A stretch of 64,000 nt of DNA from Cherax quadricarinatus (taxonomy: Eukaryota; Arthropoda; Malacostraca; Decapoda; Parastacidae): the NCBI RefSeq assembly GCF_038502225.1, contig NC_091325.1, positions 32,432,956 through 32,496,955 of the forward strand, in the 5' to 3' direction. Each line of letters starts with the position of its first letter. Position 1 is the stretch's first letter. Below, piece by piece: positions 32,528 to 42,744 of the stretch. A program made the translations under genes and the position numbers. The notes under the pieces were generated by a model, which saw only the letters and a list, made by a program, of their open reading frames with translations, was not told where the DNA came from and did no database searches.

Positions 32528-34162
32528 ACATAAGAACATAAGAAAGGAGGAACACTGCAGCAGGCCTGTTGGCCCATACTAGGCAGGTCCTTTACAATTC
32601 ATCCCACTAACAAACATTTGACCAACCCAACTTTCAATGCCACCCAAGAAACGAGCTCCGATGTGCAAGTCCCTCTCAAATCCAACCCCTCCCACTCATG
32701 TACTTATCCAACCTAAATTTGAAACTACCCAAAGTCCTAGCCTCAATAACCCAACTAGGTAGACTGTTCCACTCATCAACTACCCTATTTCCAAACCAAT
32801 ACTTTCCTATGTCCTTTCTAAATCTGAACTTATCTAATTTAAATCCATTACTGCGGGTTCTCTCTTGGAGAGATATCCTCAAGACCTTGTTAATATCCCC
32901 TTTATTAATACCTATCTTCCACTTATACACTTCGATCAGGTCTCCCCTCATTCTTCGTCTAACAAGTGAATGTAACTTAAGAGTCTTCAATCTTTCTTCA
33001 TAAGGAGGATTTCTAATGCTATGTATTAATTTAGTCATCCTACGCTGAATGTTTTCTAACGAATTTATGTCCATTCTGTAATATGGAGACCAGAATTGAG
33101 CTGCATAATCTAGGTGAGGCCTTACTAATGATGTATAAAGCTGCAGTATGACCTCTGGACTTCTGTTGCTTACACTTCTTGATATAAATCCCAGTAATCT
33201 ATTTGCCTTATTACGTACGCTTAGGCATTGCTGCCTTGGTTTAAGGTTGCTGCTTACCATAACCCCCAAGTCCTTTTCGCAATCTGTATGGCTAAGTTCT
33301 ACATTATTTAACTTATAAGTGCTAGGGTTATGGACACTCCCGAGCTTCAGAACCTTGCATTTATCTACATTGAACTGCATCTGCCACTTTTCTGACCAAG
33401 AGTAGAGTTTGTCTAAATCCTCCTGAAGTTCCCTTACATCTACGTTTGAATCAATTATCCTACCTATCTTCGTGTCATTGGCGAATTTGCTCATATCACT
33501 AGCAATTCCTTCATCAAGATCATTGATATATATTATAAACAACAACGGGCCCAAGACTGATCCCTGTGGAACGCCACTTGTTACTGATCCCCACTCGGAT
33601 TTAACCCCATTTATGGACACTCTCTGCTTCCTGTCTGTGAGCCATGACTCGATCCACGAGAGCACCCTTCCCCCAATGCCATGAGCTGCTACTTTCTTCA
33701 ACAGTCTTTGGTGCGGAACTCTATCAAATGCCTTACTAAAATCTAAGTAAACAATATCAAATTCTTTGTCGTGGTCAACAGCCTCAAAAGCTTTACTGAA
33801 GAAAGTTAATAAATTAGTTAGACAAGACCGGCCTCTTGTGAATCCATGCTGAGTATCATTAATCAAGCTATGCTTATCGAGATGGCTTCTTATAATCTCA
33901 GCTATAATTGACTCTAGCAACTTGCCTACAATTGAGGTCAGGCTTATTGGGCGGTAATTTGACGGTAACGACTTGTCCCCTGTTTTAAAAATAGGAATTA
34001 CATTAGCCATCTTCCACATATCAGACACTACACCTGTTTGAAGAGAGAAATTAAAAATATTAGTTAATGGTTCACAGACTTCCATTTTGCATTCCTTAAG
34101 AACCCTTGAAAAAACCTCATCAGGACCCGGTGACTTATTTTGCTTCAGTCGGTCTATCTGCT
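32528..34162 (-). mobile_element. LINE family E copy 2: 5'-truncated CR1-like LINE
   Basis: Reads on the minus strand from about 34162 to the 3' end at 32528, where a CTTATGTTCTTATGTT tail sits. It is highly similar to the 20555-21638 copy but about 550 bp longer at the 5' side. Its 5' truncation point directly abuts the 21-bp satellite. Confidence 0.92.
32676..34162 (-). pseudogene. LINE E reverse transcriptase, open frame with mutated active site
   Basis: About 495 codons remain open from the truncation point. Order: QNKSPGPDEVFSRVLKEC, ANVIPIFKTGDKSLPSNYRP, DTQHGFTRGRSCLTNLL, DIVYLDFSKAFDRVPHQRLL, SGVPQGSVLGPLLFIIYIND, SKFANDTKIG, SWSEKWQMQFNVDKCK, KDLGVMVSSNLKPRQQ and DEWNSLPSWVIEARTLGSFK at the end. 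The catalytic FADD is FAND: the first Asp of the pair is Asn, so the palm should be inactive despite the open frame. Endonuclease and ORF1 are absent because of 5' truncation. The ATG at 34085 is internal. Confidence 0.9.
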
Positions 34163-37100
34163 ACACTGTACCACACTAGTGCTACACTGTACCACACTTG
34201 TTACACTCTACCACACTAGTGCTACACTGTACCACAGTGTTACCACGCTAGTGGTACACTGTACCACACTAGTGTTACCACACTAGTGCTACACTGTACC
34301 CACTAGTGTCACCAAACTAGTGCTACACTTTACCACACTAGTGCTACACTACCACACTTGTGCTACACTGTACCACACTAGTGCTACACTGTACCACACT
34401 TGTGTTACACTCTACCACACTAGTGCTGCACTCTACCACACTAGTGCTACACTCTACCACACAAATACTACACTACCACACTTGTGCTACACTGTACCAC
34501 ACTAGTGCTACACTGTACCACACTAGTGCTACACTCTACCACACTAGTGCTACACTCTACCACACTAGTGCTACACTGTTCCACACTAGTGCTACTCTAC
34601 CACACTAGTGCTACACTCTACCACACTAGTGCTACACTACCACACTAGTGCTACACTCTGCCACACTAGTGCTACACTCTGCCACACTAGTGCTACACTC
34701 TGCCACACTAGTGCTACACTCTGCCACACTAGTGCTACACTCTGCCACACTAGTGCTACACTCTACCACACTAGTGCTACACTCTGCCACACTAGTGCTA
34801 CACTCTGCCACACTAGTGCTACACTCTGCCACACTAGTGCTACACTCTGCCACACTAGTGCTACACTCTGCCACACTAGTGCTACACTCTGCCACACTAG
34901 TGCTACACTCTGCCACATTAATGCTACACTCTGCCACACTAGTGCTACACTCTGCCACATTAATGCTACACTCTGCCACACTAGTGCTACACTCTGCCAC
35001 ACTAGTGCTACACTCTACCACACTAGTGCTACACTCTGCCACACTAGTGCTACACTCTGCCACATTAATGCTACACTCTACCACACTAGTGCTACACTCT
35101 GCCACACTAGTGCTACACTCTACCACACTAGTGCTACACTCTGCCACACTAGTGCTACACTGCCACACTAGTGCTACACTCTGCGACAAAAATGCTACAC
35201 TCTGCCACACTAGTGCTACACTCTGCCACACTAGTGCTACACTCTACCACACTAGTGCTACACTCTGCGACAATAATGCTGCACTCTGCCACACTAGTGC
35301 TACACTCTGCCACACTAGTGCTACACTCTGCCACACTAGTGCTACACTTTACCACACTAGTGCTACACTCTGCCACACTAGTGCTACACTCTACCACACT
35401 AGTGCTACACTCTGCCACACTAGTGCTACACTCTGCCACACTAGTGCTACACTTTACCACACTAGTGCTACACTCTGCCACATTAGTGCTACACTCTACC
35501 ACACTAGTGCTACACTCTGCCACACTAGTGCTACACTCTGCCACACTAGTGCTACACTCTGCCACACTAGTGCTACACTCTGCCACACTAGTGCTACACT
35601 CTGCCACACTAGTGCTACACTCTGCCACACTAGTGATACACTCTACCACACTAGTGCTACACTCTGCCACACTAGTGCTACACTCTGCCACACTAGTGCT
35701 ACACTCTGCCACACTAGTGCTACACTCTGCCACACTAGTGCTACACTCTGCCACACTAGTGCTACACTCTGCCACATTAATGCTACACTGCCACACTAGT
35801 GCTACACTCTGCCACATTAATGCTACACTGCCACACTAGTGCTACACTCTGCCACATTAATGCTACACTGTACCACACTAGTGTTACACTCTACCACAGT
35901 AATGCTACACTCTGTCACACTAATGCTACACTCTGCCACACTAGTGCTACACTCTGCCACACTAGTGCTACACTCTGCCACACTAGTGCTACACTCTACC
36001 ACACTAGTGCTACACTCTACCACACTAGTGTTACACTTTACCACACTAGTGCTACACTCTGCCACATTAATGCTACACTCTACCACACTAGTGCTACACT
36101 CTGCCACATTAATGCTACACTCTGCCACATTAATGCTACACTCTACCACACTAGTGCTACACTCTGCCACATTAATGCTACACTCTGCCACATTAATGCT
36201 ACACTCTACCACACTAGTGCTACACTCTGCCACATTAATGCTACACTCTGCCACATTAATGCTACACTCTACCACACTAGTGTTACACTTTACCACACTA
36301 GTGCTACACTCTGCCACATTAATGCTACACTCTGCCACACTAGTGCTACACTCTGCCACACTAGTGCTACACTCTGCCACACCAGTGCTACACTGTCACA
36401 CTAGTGCTACACTCTGTCACACTAGTGCTACACTCTGTCACACTAGTGCTACACTCTGCCACGCTAGTGCTACACTCTGCCACACTAGTGCTACACTCTG
36501 CCACAGTAATGCTACACTCTGTCACACTAGTGCTACACCCTGTCACACTAGTGCTACACTCTGCCACACTAGTGCTACACTCTGTCACACTAGTGATACA
36601 CTCTGTCACACTAGTGCTACACTCTGCCACACTAGTGCTACACTCTGCCACAGTAATGCTACACTCTGTCACACTAGTGCTACACTCTGTCACACTAGTG
36701 CTACACTCTGTCACACTAGTGCTACACTGTCACACTAGTGCTACACTCTGTCAAACTAGTGCTACACTCTGTCACACTAGAGCTACACTCTGTCACACTA
36801 GAGCTACACTCTGCCACACTAGTGCTACACTCTGCCACAGTAATGCTACACTCTACCACACTAGTGCTACACTGCCACACTAGTGCTACACTCTGTCACA
36901 CTAGTGCTACACTCTGCCACACTAGTGCTACACTCTGCCACATTAATGCTACACTCTGTCACACTAGTGCTACACTCTGTCACACTAGTGCTACACTCTG
37001 CCACACTAGTGCTACACTCTACCACACTAGTGCTACACTCTACCACACTAGTGCTACACTCTGCCACACTAGTGCTACACTCTGCCACACTAGTGCTACA

Positions 37101-39561
37101 CTCTGTCACATTAATGCTACACTCTGCCACACTAGTGCTACACTCTGTCACACTAGTGCTACACTCTGCCACACTAGTGCTACACTCTGCCACACTAGTG
37201 CTACACTCTACCACACTAGTGCTACACTCTACCACACTAGTGCTACACTCTGCCACACTAGTGCTACACTCTACCACACTAGTGCTACACTCTGCCACAC
37301 TAGTGCTACACTCTGCCACACTAGTGCTACACTCTGCCACCTTAATGCTACACTCTGCCACACTAGTGCTACACTCTGCCACACTAGTGCTGCACTCTGC
37401 CACTAGTGCTACAATCTGCCACACTAGTGCTACACTCTGCCACACTAGTGCTACACTCTGCCACACTAGTGCTACACTCTGCCACACTAGTGCTACAATC
37501 TACCACACTAGCGCTACACTCTGCCACACTAGTGCTACACTCTGCCACACTAGTGCTACAATCTGCCACACTAGTGCTACACTCTGCCACACTAGTGCTA
37601 CACTCTGCCACACTAGTGCTACACTCTGCCACACTAGTGCTACAATCTACCACACTAGCGCTACACTCTGCCACACTAGTGCTACACTCTGCCACACTAG
37701 TGCTACACTCTGCCACAATAATGCTACACTCTGCCACACTAGTGCTACACTCTGCCACAATAATGCTACACTCTGCCACACTAGTGCTACACTCTGCCAC
37801 ACTAGTGCTACACTCTGCCACATTAATGCTACACTCTGCCACACTAGTGCTACACTCTGCCACAATAATGCTACACTCTGCCACACTAGTGCTACACTCT
37901 GCCACACTAGTGCTACAGTCTGCCACACTAGTGCTACAATCTACCACACTAGCGCTACACTCTGCCACACTAGTGCTACACTCTGTGACACTAGTGCTAC
38001 ACTCTGCCACAATAATGCTACACTCTGCCACACTAGTGCTACACTCTGCCACACTAGTGCTACACTCTGCCACACTAGTGCTACACTCTGCGACAATAAT
38101 GCTACACTCTGCCACACTAGTGCTACACTCTGCCACACTAGTGCTACACTCTGCCACATTAATGCTACACTCTACCACACTAGCGCTACACTCTGCCACA
38201 CTAGTGCTACACTCTGCCACACTAGTGCTACACTCTGCCACAATAATGCTACACTCTACCACACTAGTGCTACACTCTGCCACACTAGTGCTACACTCTG
38301 CCACACTAGTGCTACACTCTGCCACAATAATGCTACACTCTGCCACACTAGTGCTACACTCTGCCACACTAGTGCTACACTCTGCCACACTAGTGCTACA
38401 CTCTGTCACACTAGTGCTACACTCTGCCACACTAGTGCTACACTCTGCCACACTAGTGCTACACTCTACCACACTAGTGCTACACTCTGCCACACTAGTG
38501 CTACACTCTACCACACTAGTGCTACACTCTGCCACACTAGTGCTACACTCTGCCACACTAGTGCTACACTCTGCCACCTTAATGCTACACTCTGCCACAC
38601 TAGTGCTACACTCTGCCACACTAGTGCTGCACTCTGCCACAATAATGCTACACTCTGCCACACTAGTGCTGCACTCTGCCACTAGTGCTACAATCTGCCA
38701 CACTAGTGCTACACTCTGCCACACTAGTGCTACACTCTGCCACACTAGTGCTACAATCTACCACACTAGCGCTACACTCTGCCACACTAGTGCTACACTC
38801 TGCCACACTAGTGCTACAATCTGCCACACTAGTGCTACAATCTACCACACTAGCGCTACACTCTGCCACACTAGTGCTACACTCTGCCACACTAGTGCTA
38901 CACTCTGCCACAATAATGCTACACTCTGCCACACTAGTGCTACACTCTGCCACAATAATGCTACACTCTGCCACACTAGTGCTACACTCTGCCACACTAG
39001 TGCTACACTATGCCACATTAATGCTACACTCTGCCACACTAGTGCTACACTCTGCCACACTAGTGCTACACTCTGCCACACTAGTTCTACAGTCTGCCAC
39101 ACTAGTGCTACAATCTACCACACTAGCGCTACACTCTGCCACACTAGTGCTACACTCTGCGACACTAGTGCTACACTCTGCCACAATAATGCTACACTCT
39201 GCCACACTAGTGCTACACTCTGCCACACTAGTGCTACACTCTGCCACACTAGTGCTACACTCTGCCACAATAATGCTACACTCTACCACACTAGTGCTAC
39301 ACTCTGCCACACTAGTGCTACACTCTGCCACATTAATGCTACACTCTGCCACAATAATGCTACACTCTGCCACACTAGTGCTACACTCTGCCACATTAAT
39401 GCTACACTCTGCCACAATAGTGCTACACTCTGCCACACTAGTGCTACACTCTGCCACACTAGTGCTGCACTCTGCCACACTAGTGCTACACTCTGCCACA
39501 CTAGTGCTACACTCTGCCACACTAGTGCTACACTCTGCCACACTAGTGCTACACTCTGCCA
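34163..39561. repeat. 21-bp satellite array, ~257 copies (5.4 kb)
   Basis: Unit CTACACTCTGCCACACTAGTG, 21 bp, containing the palindrome CACTAGTG. The first ~450 bp is the most irregular (16-24-bp units, CTGTACC variants); the rest is homogeneous, with recurring variants ATTAATG, AATAATG, TAGCG and TCTGTCAC. 21 bp is exactly seven codons, so open frames encode heptad runs (LHSATLV, CHTSATL) for up to about 700 codons with no other domain; these are not genes. A higher-order duplication of 1,279 bp (61 units minus 2 bp) repeats the block at about 37250-38000 as 38530-39280, tagged by a shared 19-bp variant unit near 37392 and 38671. Confidence 0.97.
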
Positions 39562-39606
39562 GTAGTAGTAGTTGTCGTAGTCGTGAAGGTTATGTACATG
39601 TCCTCA
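39562..39606 (+). repeat. 45-bp direct repeat, right copy, including 9-bp GTAGTAGTA
   Basis: Identical to 32453-32497. It begins where the satellite stops, so LINE E plus satellite behaves as one inserted block. Confidence 0.88.
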
Positions 39607-39750
39607 CCTGACGTTACTATATAAGCGCCAAGCTCCTTGCTTCTGCTTCAGAATCTCCACGACTACGGTGCTCTTCGCACCTACTCCCAGGTTGAGGGAC
39701 TGATTACTTCATCTTCTGTACATAGTCCTACCGTCTTCAAGCTATGTCCT

Positions 39751-39799
39751 AGAATTTGTATTGATAAAGCCACTGGATGGCGAAACGTCTACAATAAAG
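39751..39799 (+). ncRNA. Hammerhead ribozyme-like motif 4 (degenerate)
   Basis: Plus-strand counterpart of motif 3 in the opposite arm of insertion 1: TTGTA, TTGATAAAG (core G8 also changed), CCACTGGATGG, CGAAACGTC, TACAA. Stem I pairs perfectly, but the core carries two substitutions. Confidence 0.45.
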
Positions 39800-39862
39800 A
39801 TACCCAGATGTTGCACGTGTGTCTTAATTTCATCTTGTCGGTATTATATACCATTCTTGCAC

Positions 39863-39875
39863 ATGATATGGGATG
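39863..39875. repeat. 13-bp target duplication, copy 2
   Basis: ATGATATGGGATG between insertions 1 and 2, preceded by a TTGCAC end and followed by AATTGAGACAC. Confidence 0.9.
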
Positions 39876-39905
39876 AATTGAGACACTTATGCAACACATG
39901 GGAAT

Positions 39906-39958
39906 CTTTATTGAAGAAACGTTTCGCCACACAGTGGCTTCATCAGTCCAATACAAAG
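39906..39958 (-). ncRNA. Hammerhead ribozyme-like motif 5 (canonical core)
   Basis: Same sequence as motif 6: CTGATGA, extra A, stem II GCCAC/GTGGC with TGT loop, GAAACGTT, and stem I flanks CTTTGTATTGGA and TCTTCAATAAAG. Confidence 0.65.
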
Positions 39959-40218
39959 TAGAAATGGGTAAGGAGAGTAGAAGTTTGAGGTAATCAGTCC
40001 CTCAACCTGGAATCGATGTGTTCAGTCCATCACTCTTGTAGGAAGTGCAGCACAGGGCCAGAGAGGTGGCTTATATACTGCGGTGAGATGAGTCCAAGCA
40101 GGAAGAGGCGGGATCACAGTGGGACCTGCCACTAGTGTAAGTAGGTCATCGCCCAAAGGTTGGGCAAGCGTTGAAGTCTTTGTACCAAGATCCCATGATG
40201 TTGCAGTGTCTGACAGAT

Positions 40219-40414
40219 GTGATGAATGGTTTTGAAAACCGACAAGTTGAAGAATTGAGACACTTATGCAACACATGGGAATCTTTATTGAAGAAACGTT
40301 TCGCCACACAGTGGCTTCATCAGTCCAATACAAAGTAGAAATGGGTAAGGATTCCCATGTGTTGCATAAGTGTCTCAATTCTTCAACTTGTCGGTTTTCA
40401 AAACCATTCATCAC
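40219..40414. repeat. Perfect 65-bp inverted repeat enclosing hammerhead motif 6
   Basis: Arms 40219-40283 and 40350-40414 are exact reverse complements, with a 66-bp spacer holding the hammerhead-like core. Perfect identity suggests recent formation or selection on the transcript fold. Confidence 0.9.
40283..40335 (-). ncRNA. Hammerhead ribozyme-like motif 6 (best candidate)
   Basis: Minus strand: stem I 5' strand CTTTGTATTGGA, core CTGATGA (40323-40317), extra A, stem II GCCAC-TGT-GTGGC, GAAA, then CGTT, and stem I 3' strand TCTTCAATAAAG. Stem I pairs as GA/TC, ATTG/CAAT and CTTT/AAAG with two internal bulges. Stem III is only AC/GT with no loop; ACGT is self-complementary, so a dimeric ribozyme would be needed. 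An extra A after A9 is known in one viroid hammerhead (CChMVd). Activity is inferred, not shown. Confidence 0.65.
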
Positions 40415-40427
40415 ATGATATGGGATG
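40415..40427. repeat. 13-bp target duplication, copy 3
   Basis: ATGATATGGGATG between insertions 2 and 3. Confidence 0.9.
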
Positions 40428-40460
40428 GCAATATAAACACAAATGCAGTATAATGTGATC

Positions 40461-40510
40461 CTTTATTGACTACGTTTCGCCCACACAGTGGGCTTTTTCA
40501 AGTCACAAAC
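40461..40510 (-). ncRNA. Hammerhead-like motif 7 (degenerate core)
   Basis: Minus strand: GTGAC, TTGAAAAAG in place of CTGATGAAG, CCCACTGTGTGGGC, GAAACGTA, GTCAATAAAG. Stem I and stem II are kept but the CTGATGA core is lost, so it should be inactive. Confidence 0.5.
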
Positions 40511-40714
40511 AGAACTACCTGGGGTGGAAGGAACGCGAGTATTTATAGTCCGGCTGAGGTCAGGTGAAGAATGCTGCATCTGATGATGTACCGAGTTGGG
40601 TTGCAGAGTCTAAAAACTTGGGTAGCTTGGAAAGGAGACTGGACAAGTTTGTGAGCAGACCTTCTACAGTGTTCTTATGTGGGATAGCGATGAAGAAGTT
40701 TCTTGGCAAGTGGT

Positions 40715-41775
40715 TCAGCTATAGAAGCCACTATTCTGGTTGAAGTTGTCGGATATAGAAATAAGTGATGATTCCAGGATTCTTCGGTATTGGGTGTTGT
40801 CTTCTGTGGCGATAAGTCTTGAGTTTCTGTAGTTTATCAAGTGGTTGTGTGAATTACGGTGTTGTACGCAGGCATTCCTTGTGTCGTCAGACCTGCTTGC
40901 GTATTGGTGTTCTGAAATACGTGTTTGGAGGTCCCTTGATGTTTCGCCCACGTATAACTTGTTGCAGTCATTACAAGGGATTATGTATACCCCTGCAGAG
41001 GATGGAGGCTTGTCCTGCCTACTACTGGTGATGTCCTTGATGGTCGTGGTTGTGGAGGTAGATACTTGGAATGATGTTTTGGCAAAGATGTTGGAAACAT
41101 GTTTGGCAATGGAGTTGGTGGGAAGGACTATGTATCTCTTCTCGGCAGTGTCTTCTCTGGGTGTGTTGAAGATGTTTAGTGCTCGCCGTCTGCAGTCTCT
41201 GATGAAGTGACGAGGATAGTGGAGTTTGGAAAATACCTGTTCAATTATAGTGCATTCTTCCTCAAGGAACTCGTTGCTGCAGATTCTGAGTGCACGCAGG
41301 AAGAAGCCTATAATTACACCACGTTTGGTTTTGGTGTCGTGGTGAGAGTAGAAGTGGAGAAGATCGTTTAGGTTGGTGGGTTTTCGATAGACTTTAAAAC
41401 GAAGTTCGTGGTCAGCTTTGCAGAGTAGAACATCAAGGAAAGGAAGAGTGTTGTCGACCTCTTCTTCAAGTGTGAACTGGATTGAAGGCTCGACCTGGTT
41501 GAGCTTGTCTTGGAGAGCTTGAACGTTGAAGCGTTTAGGAGTTATGAGGAGAATGTCGTCAACATAACGGAGCCAGGTGACAGACGAAGGAATAATGGTG
41601 GAGAAACGTTCGGCTTCTAGATGTTCCATGTATAGGTTCGCTAGGACTGCACTGAGTGGCGAACCCATGGGTAGTCCAAAAGTCTGCTGAAAGAGGTGAT
41701 TTTCTAAAGCCAACACATAGTTCAACCAGGTCGATGAAGTCGCTGGCTGGAATGGGAAGATCAAGTGAATCTTCT
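40715..41775 (-). pseudogene. Penelope-like RT + GIY-YIG protein, 5' truncated
   Basis: From about 41775 down: IFPFQPATSSTW, QQTFGLPMGSPLSAVLANLY, TWLRYVDDILLITPKRF (intact YVDD), NTLPFLDVLLCKADHELRF and YRKPTNLNDLLHFYSHHDT, then the linker and a GIY-YIG endonuclease: AGVYIIPCNDCNKLYVGETS, RISEHQYASR and the catalytic Glu region LESSLI. This matches the Penelope family layout (RT then GIY-YIG). N-terminal RT is missing: upstream of 41775 the frame runs through antisense of the opposite copy. A short deletion near 40727, relative to the right arm, gives an early stop after SGFYS. Confidence 0.9.
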
Positions 41776-42463
41776 CCACTTCTACTCTCACCACGACACC
41801 AAAACCAAACGTGGTGTAATTATAGGCTTCTTCCTGCGTGCACTCAGAGTCTGCAGCAACGAGTTCCTTGAGGAAGAATGCACTATAATTGAACAGGTAT
41901 TTTCCAAACTCCACTATCCTCGTCACTTCATCAGAGACTGCAGACGGCGAGCACTAAACATCTTCAACACACCCAGAGAAGACACTGCCGAGAAGAGATA
42001 CATAGTCCTTCCCACCAACTCCATTGCCAAACATGTTTCCAACATCTTTGCCAAAACATCATTCCAAGTATCTACCTCCACAACCACGACCATCAAGGAC
42101 ATCACCAGTAGTAGGCAGGACAAGCCTCCATCCTCTGCAGGGGTATACATAATCCCTTGTAATGACTGCAACAAGTTATACGTGGGCGAAACATCAAGGG
42201 ACCTCCAAACACGTATTTCAGAACACCAATACGCAAGCAGGTCTGACGACACAAGGAATGCCTGCGTACAACACCGTAATTCAAACAACCACTTGATAAA
42301 CTACAGAAACTCAAGACTTATCGCCACAGAAGACAACACCCAATACCGAAGAATCCTGGAATCATCACTTATTTCTATATCCGACAACCTCAACCAGAAT
42401 AGTGGCTTCTATAACATAGCTGAACCACTTGCCAAGAAACTTCTTCATCGCTATCCCACATAA
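41774..42463 (+). pseudogene. Penelope-like C-terminal linker + GIY-YIG endonuclease (inverted copy)
   Basis: Open from the palindrome junction: LLHFYSHHDTKTKRGVIIGF, SKLHYPRHFIRDCRRRALNI, KHVSNIFAKTSFQVSTSTTT, GVYIIPCNDCNKLYVGETSR (GIY-YIG core), RISEHQYASR, LESSLISISDN, and a native-looking C-terminus IAEPLAKKLLHRYPT. The minus-strand copy lost this end. No RT domain is present. Residues expected for GIY-YIG catalysis (GVY...LYV, Arg, Glu, Asn) are kept. Translation would need upstream coding that is not present here. Confidence 0.9.
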
Positions 42464-42469
42464 GAACAC

Positions 42470-42575
42470 TGTAGAAGGTCTGCTCACAAACTTGTCCAGT
42501 CTCCTTTCCAAGCTACCCAAGTTTTTAGACTCTACAACCCAACTCGGTACATCATCAGATGCAGCATTCTTCACC
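42470..42575 (-). mobile_element. LINE C-terminal snippet embedded in the Penelope 3' region
   Basis: Minus strand SDDVPSWVVESKNLGSLERR and LDKFVSRPSTVF resembles the LINE E tail (PSWVIEARTLGSFKFRLDKY). The same snippet occurs inverted in the left arm at about 40570-40675, so it was captured before the palindrome formed. Confidence 0.65.
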
Positions 42576-42627
42576 TGACCTCAGCCGGACTATAAATACT
42601 CGCGTTCCTTCCACCCCAGGTAGTTCT

Positions 42628-42677
42628 GTTTGTGACTTGAAAAAGCCCACTGTGTGGGCGAAACGTAGTCAATAAAG
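42628..42677 (+). ncRNA. Hammerhead-like motif 8 (degenerate core)
   Basis: Right-arm counterpart of motif 7 with the same TTGAAAAAG core loss; stem II CCCAC/GTGGG kept. Confidence 0.5.
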
Positions 42678-42744
42678 GATCACATTATACTGCATTTGTG
42701 TTTATATTGCCATTGTGTCGGTATTTTATACCATTTATTTCCAC

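Larger units (their letters stand above)
32150..39862. mobile_element. Insertion 1: non-autonomous Penelope-type element with inverted termini, enlarged by LINE E and satellite
   Basis: Bounded by 13-bp copies 1 and 2. The left end (32150-32375) is the inverted counterpart of the right end (39607-39862): CTTATATAGTAACGTCAGG near 32355 against CCTGACGTTACTATATAAG near 39607, with a hammerhead-like motif in each arm. No protein of its own was found. A 67-bp partial tandem (32441-32507, starting again at 32508) lies inside. Without the LINE E and satellite insertion it would be only about 0.7 kb. Confidence 0.85.
39876..40414. mobile_element. Insertion 2: 539-bp hammerhead-bearing non-autonomous element
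   Basis: Bounded by 13-bp copies 2 and 3. It starts AATTGAGACACTTATGCAAC, contains two direct copies of the ~100-bp hammerhead head (39876-39970 and 40253-40350), and ends with a perfect 65-bp inverted copy of 40219-40283 at 40350-40414. Its right terminus (TTGTCGGTTTTC...CCATTC..CAC) resembles the right termini of insertions 1 and 3. No protein is encoded. Confidence 0.88.
40428..42744. mobile_element. Insertion 3: Penelope-like element arranged as a large palindrome
   Basis: Bounded by 13-bp copies 3 and 4. The left arm (about 40426-41362) and right arm (about 41771-42712) are near-identical in inverted orientation; each carries the GIY-YIG end of a Penelope-like protein plus 3' UTR and hammerhead-like motif. 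The unique centre (41363-41770) is the RT palm of the minus-strand copy. Penelope-like elements commonly carry partial inverted copies around a main copy, and their long termini are known to contain hammerhead motifs. Centre junction: CTTCTCCAC at 41771 against GTGGAGAAG at 41354. Confidence 0.9.

Noticed and set aside
34163..39561. Open frames of up to ~700 codons made of LHSATLV / CHTSATL heptads, on both strands
   Set aside because: The 21-bp satellite unit is exactly seven codons without a stop; there is no start context, domain or flanking exon.
34163..39561. CRISPR-like regular repeat spacing
   Set aside because: There are no unique spacers, the units are contiguous, and the surrounding elements are eukaryotic; this is a satellite.
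41774..41926. N-terminal extension of the minus-strand Penelope frame (up to 41926)
   Set aside because: That segment is antisense of the right palindrome arm, not RT sequence.
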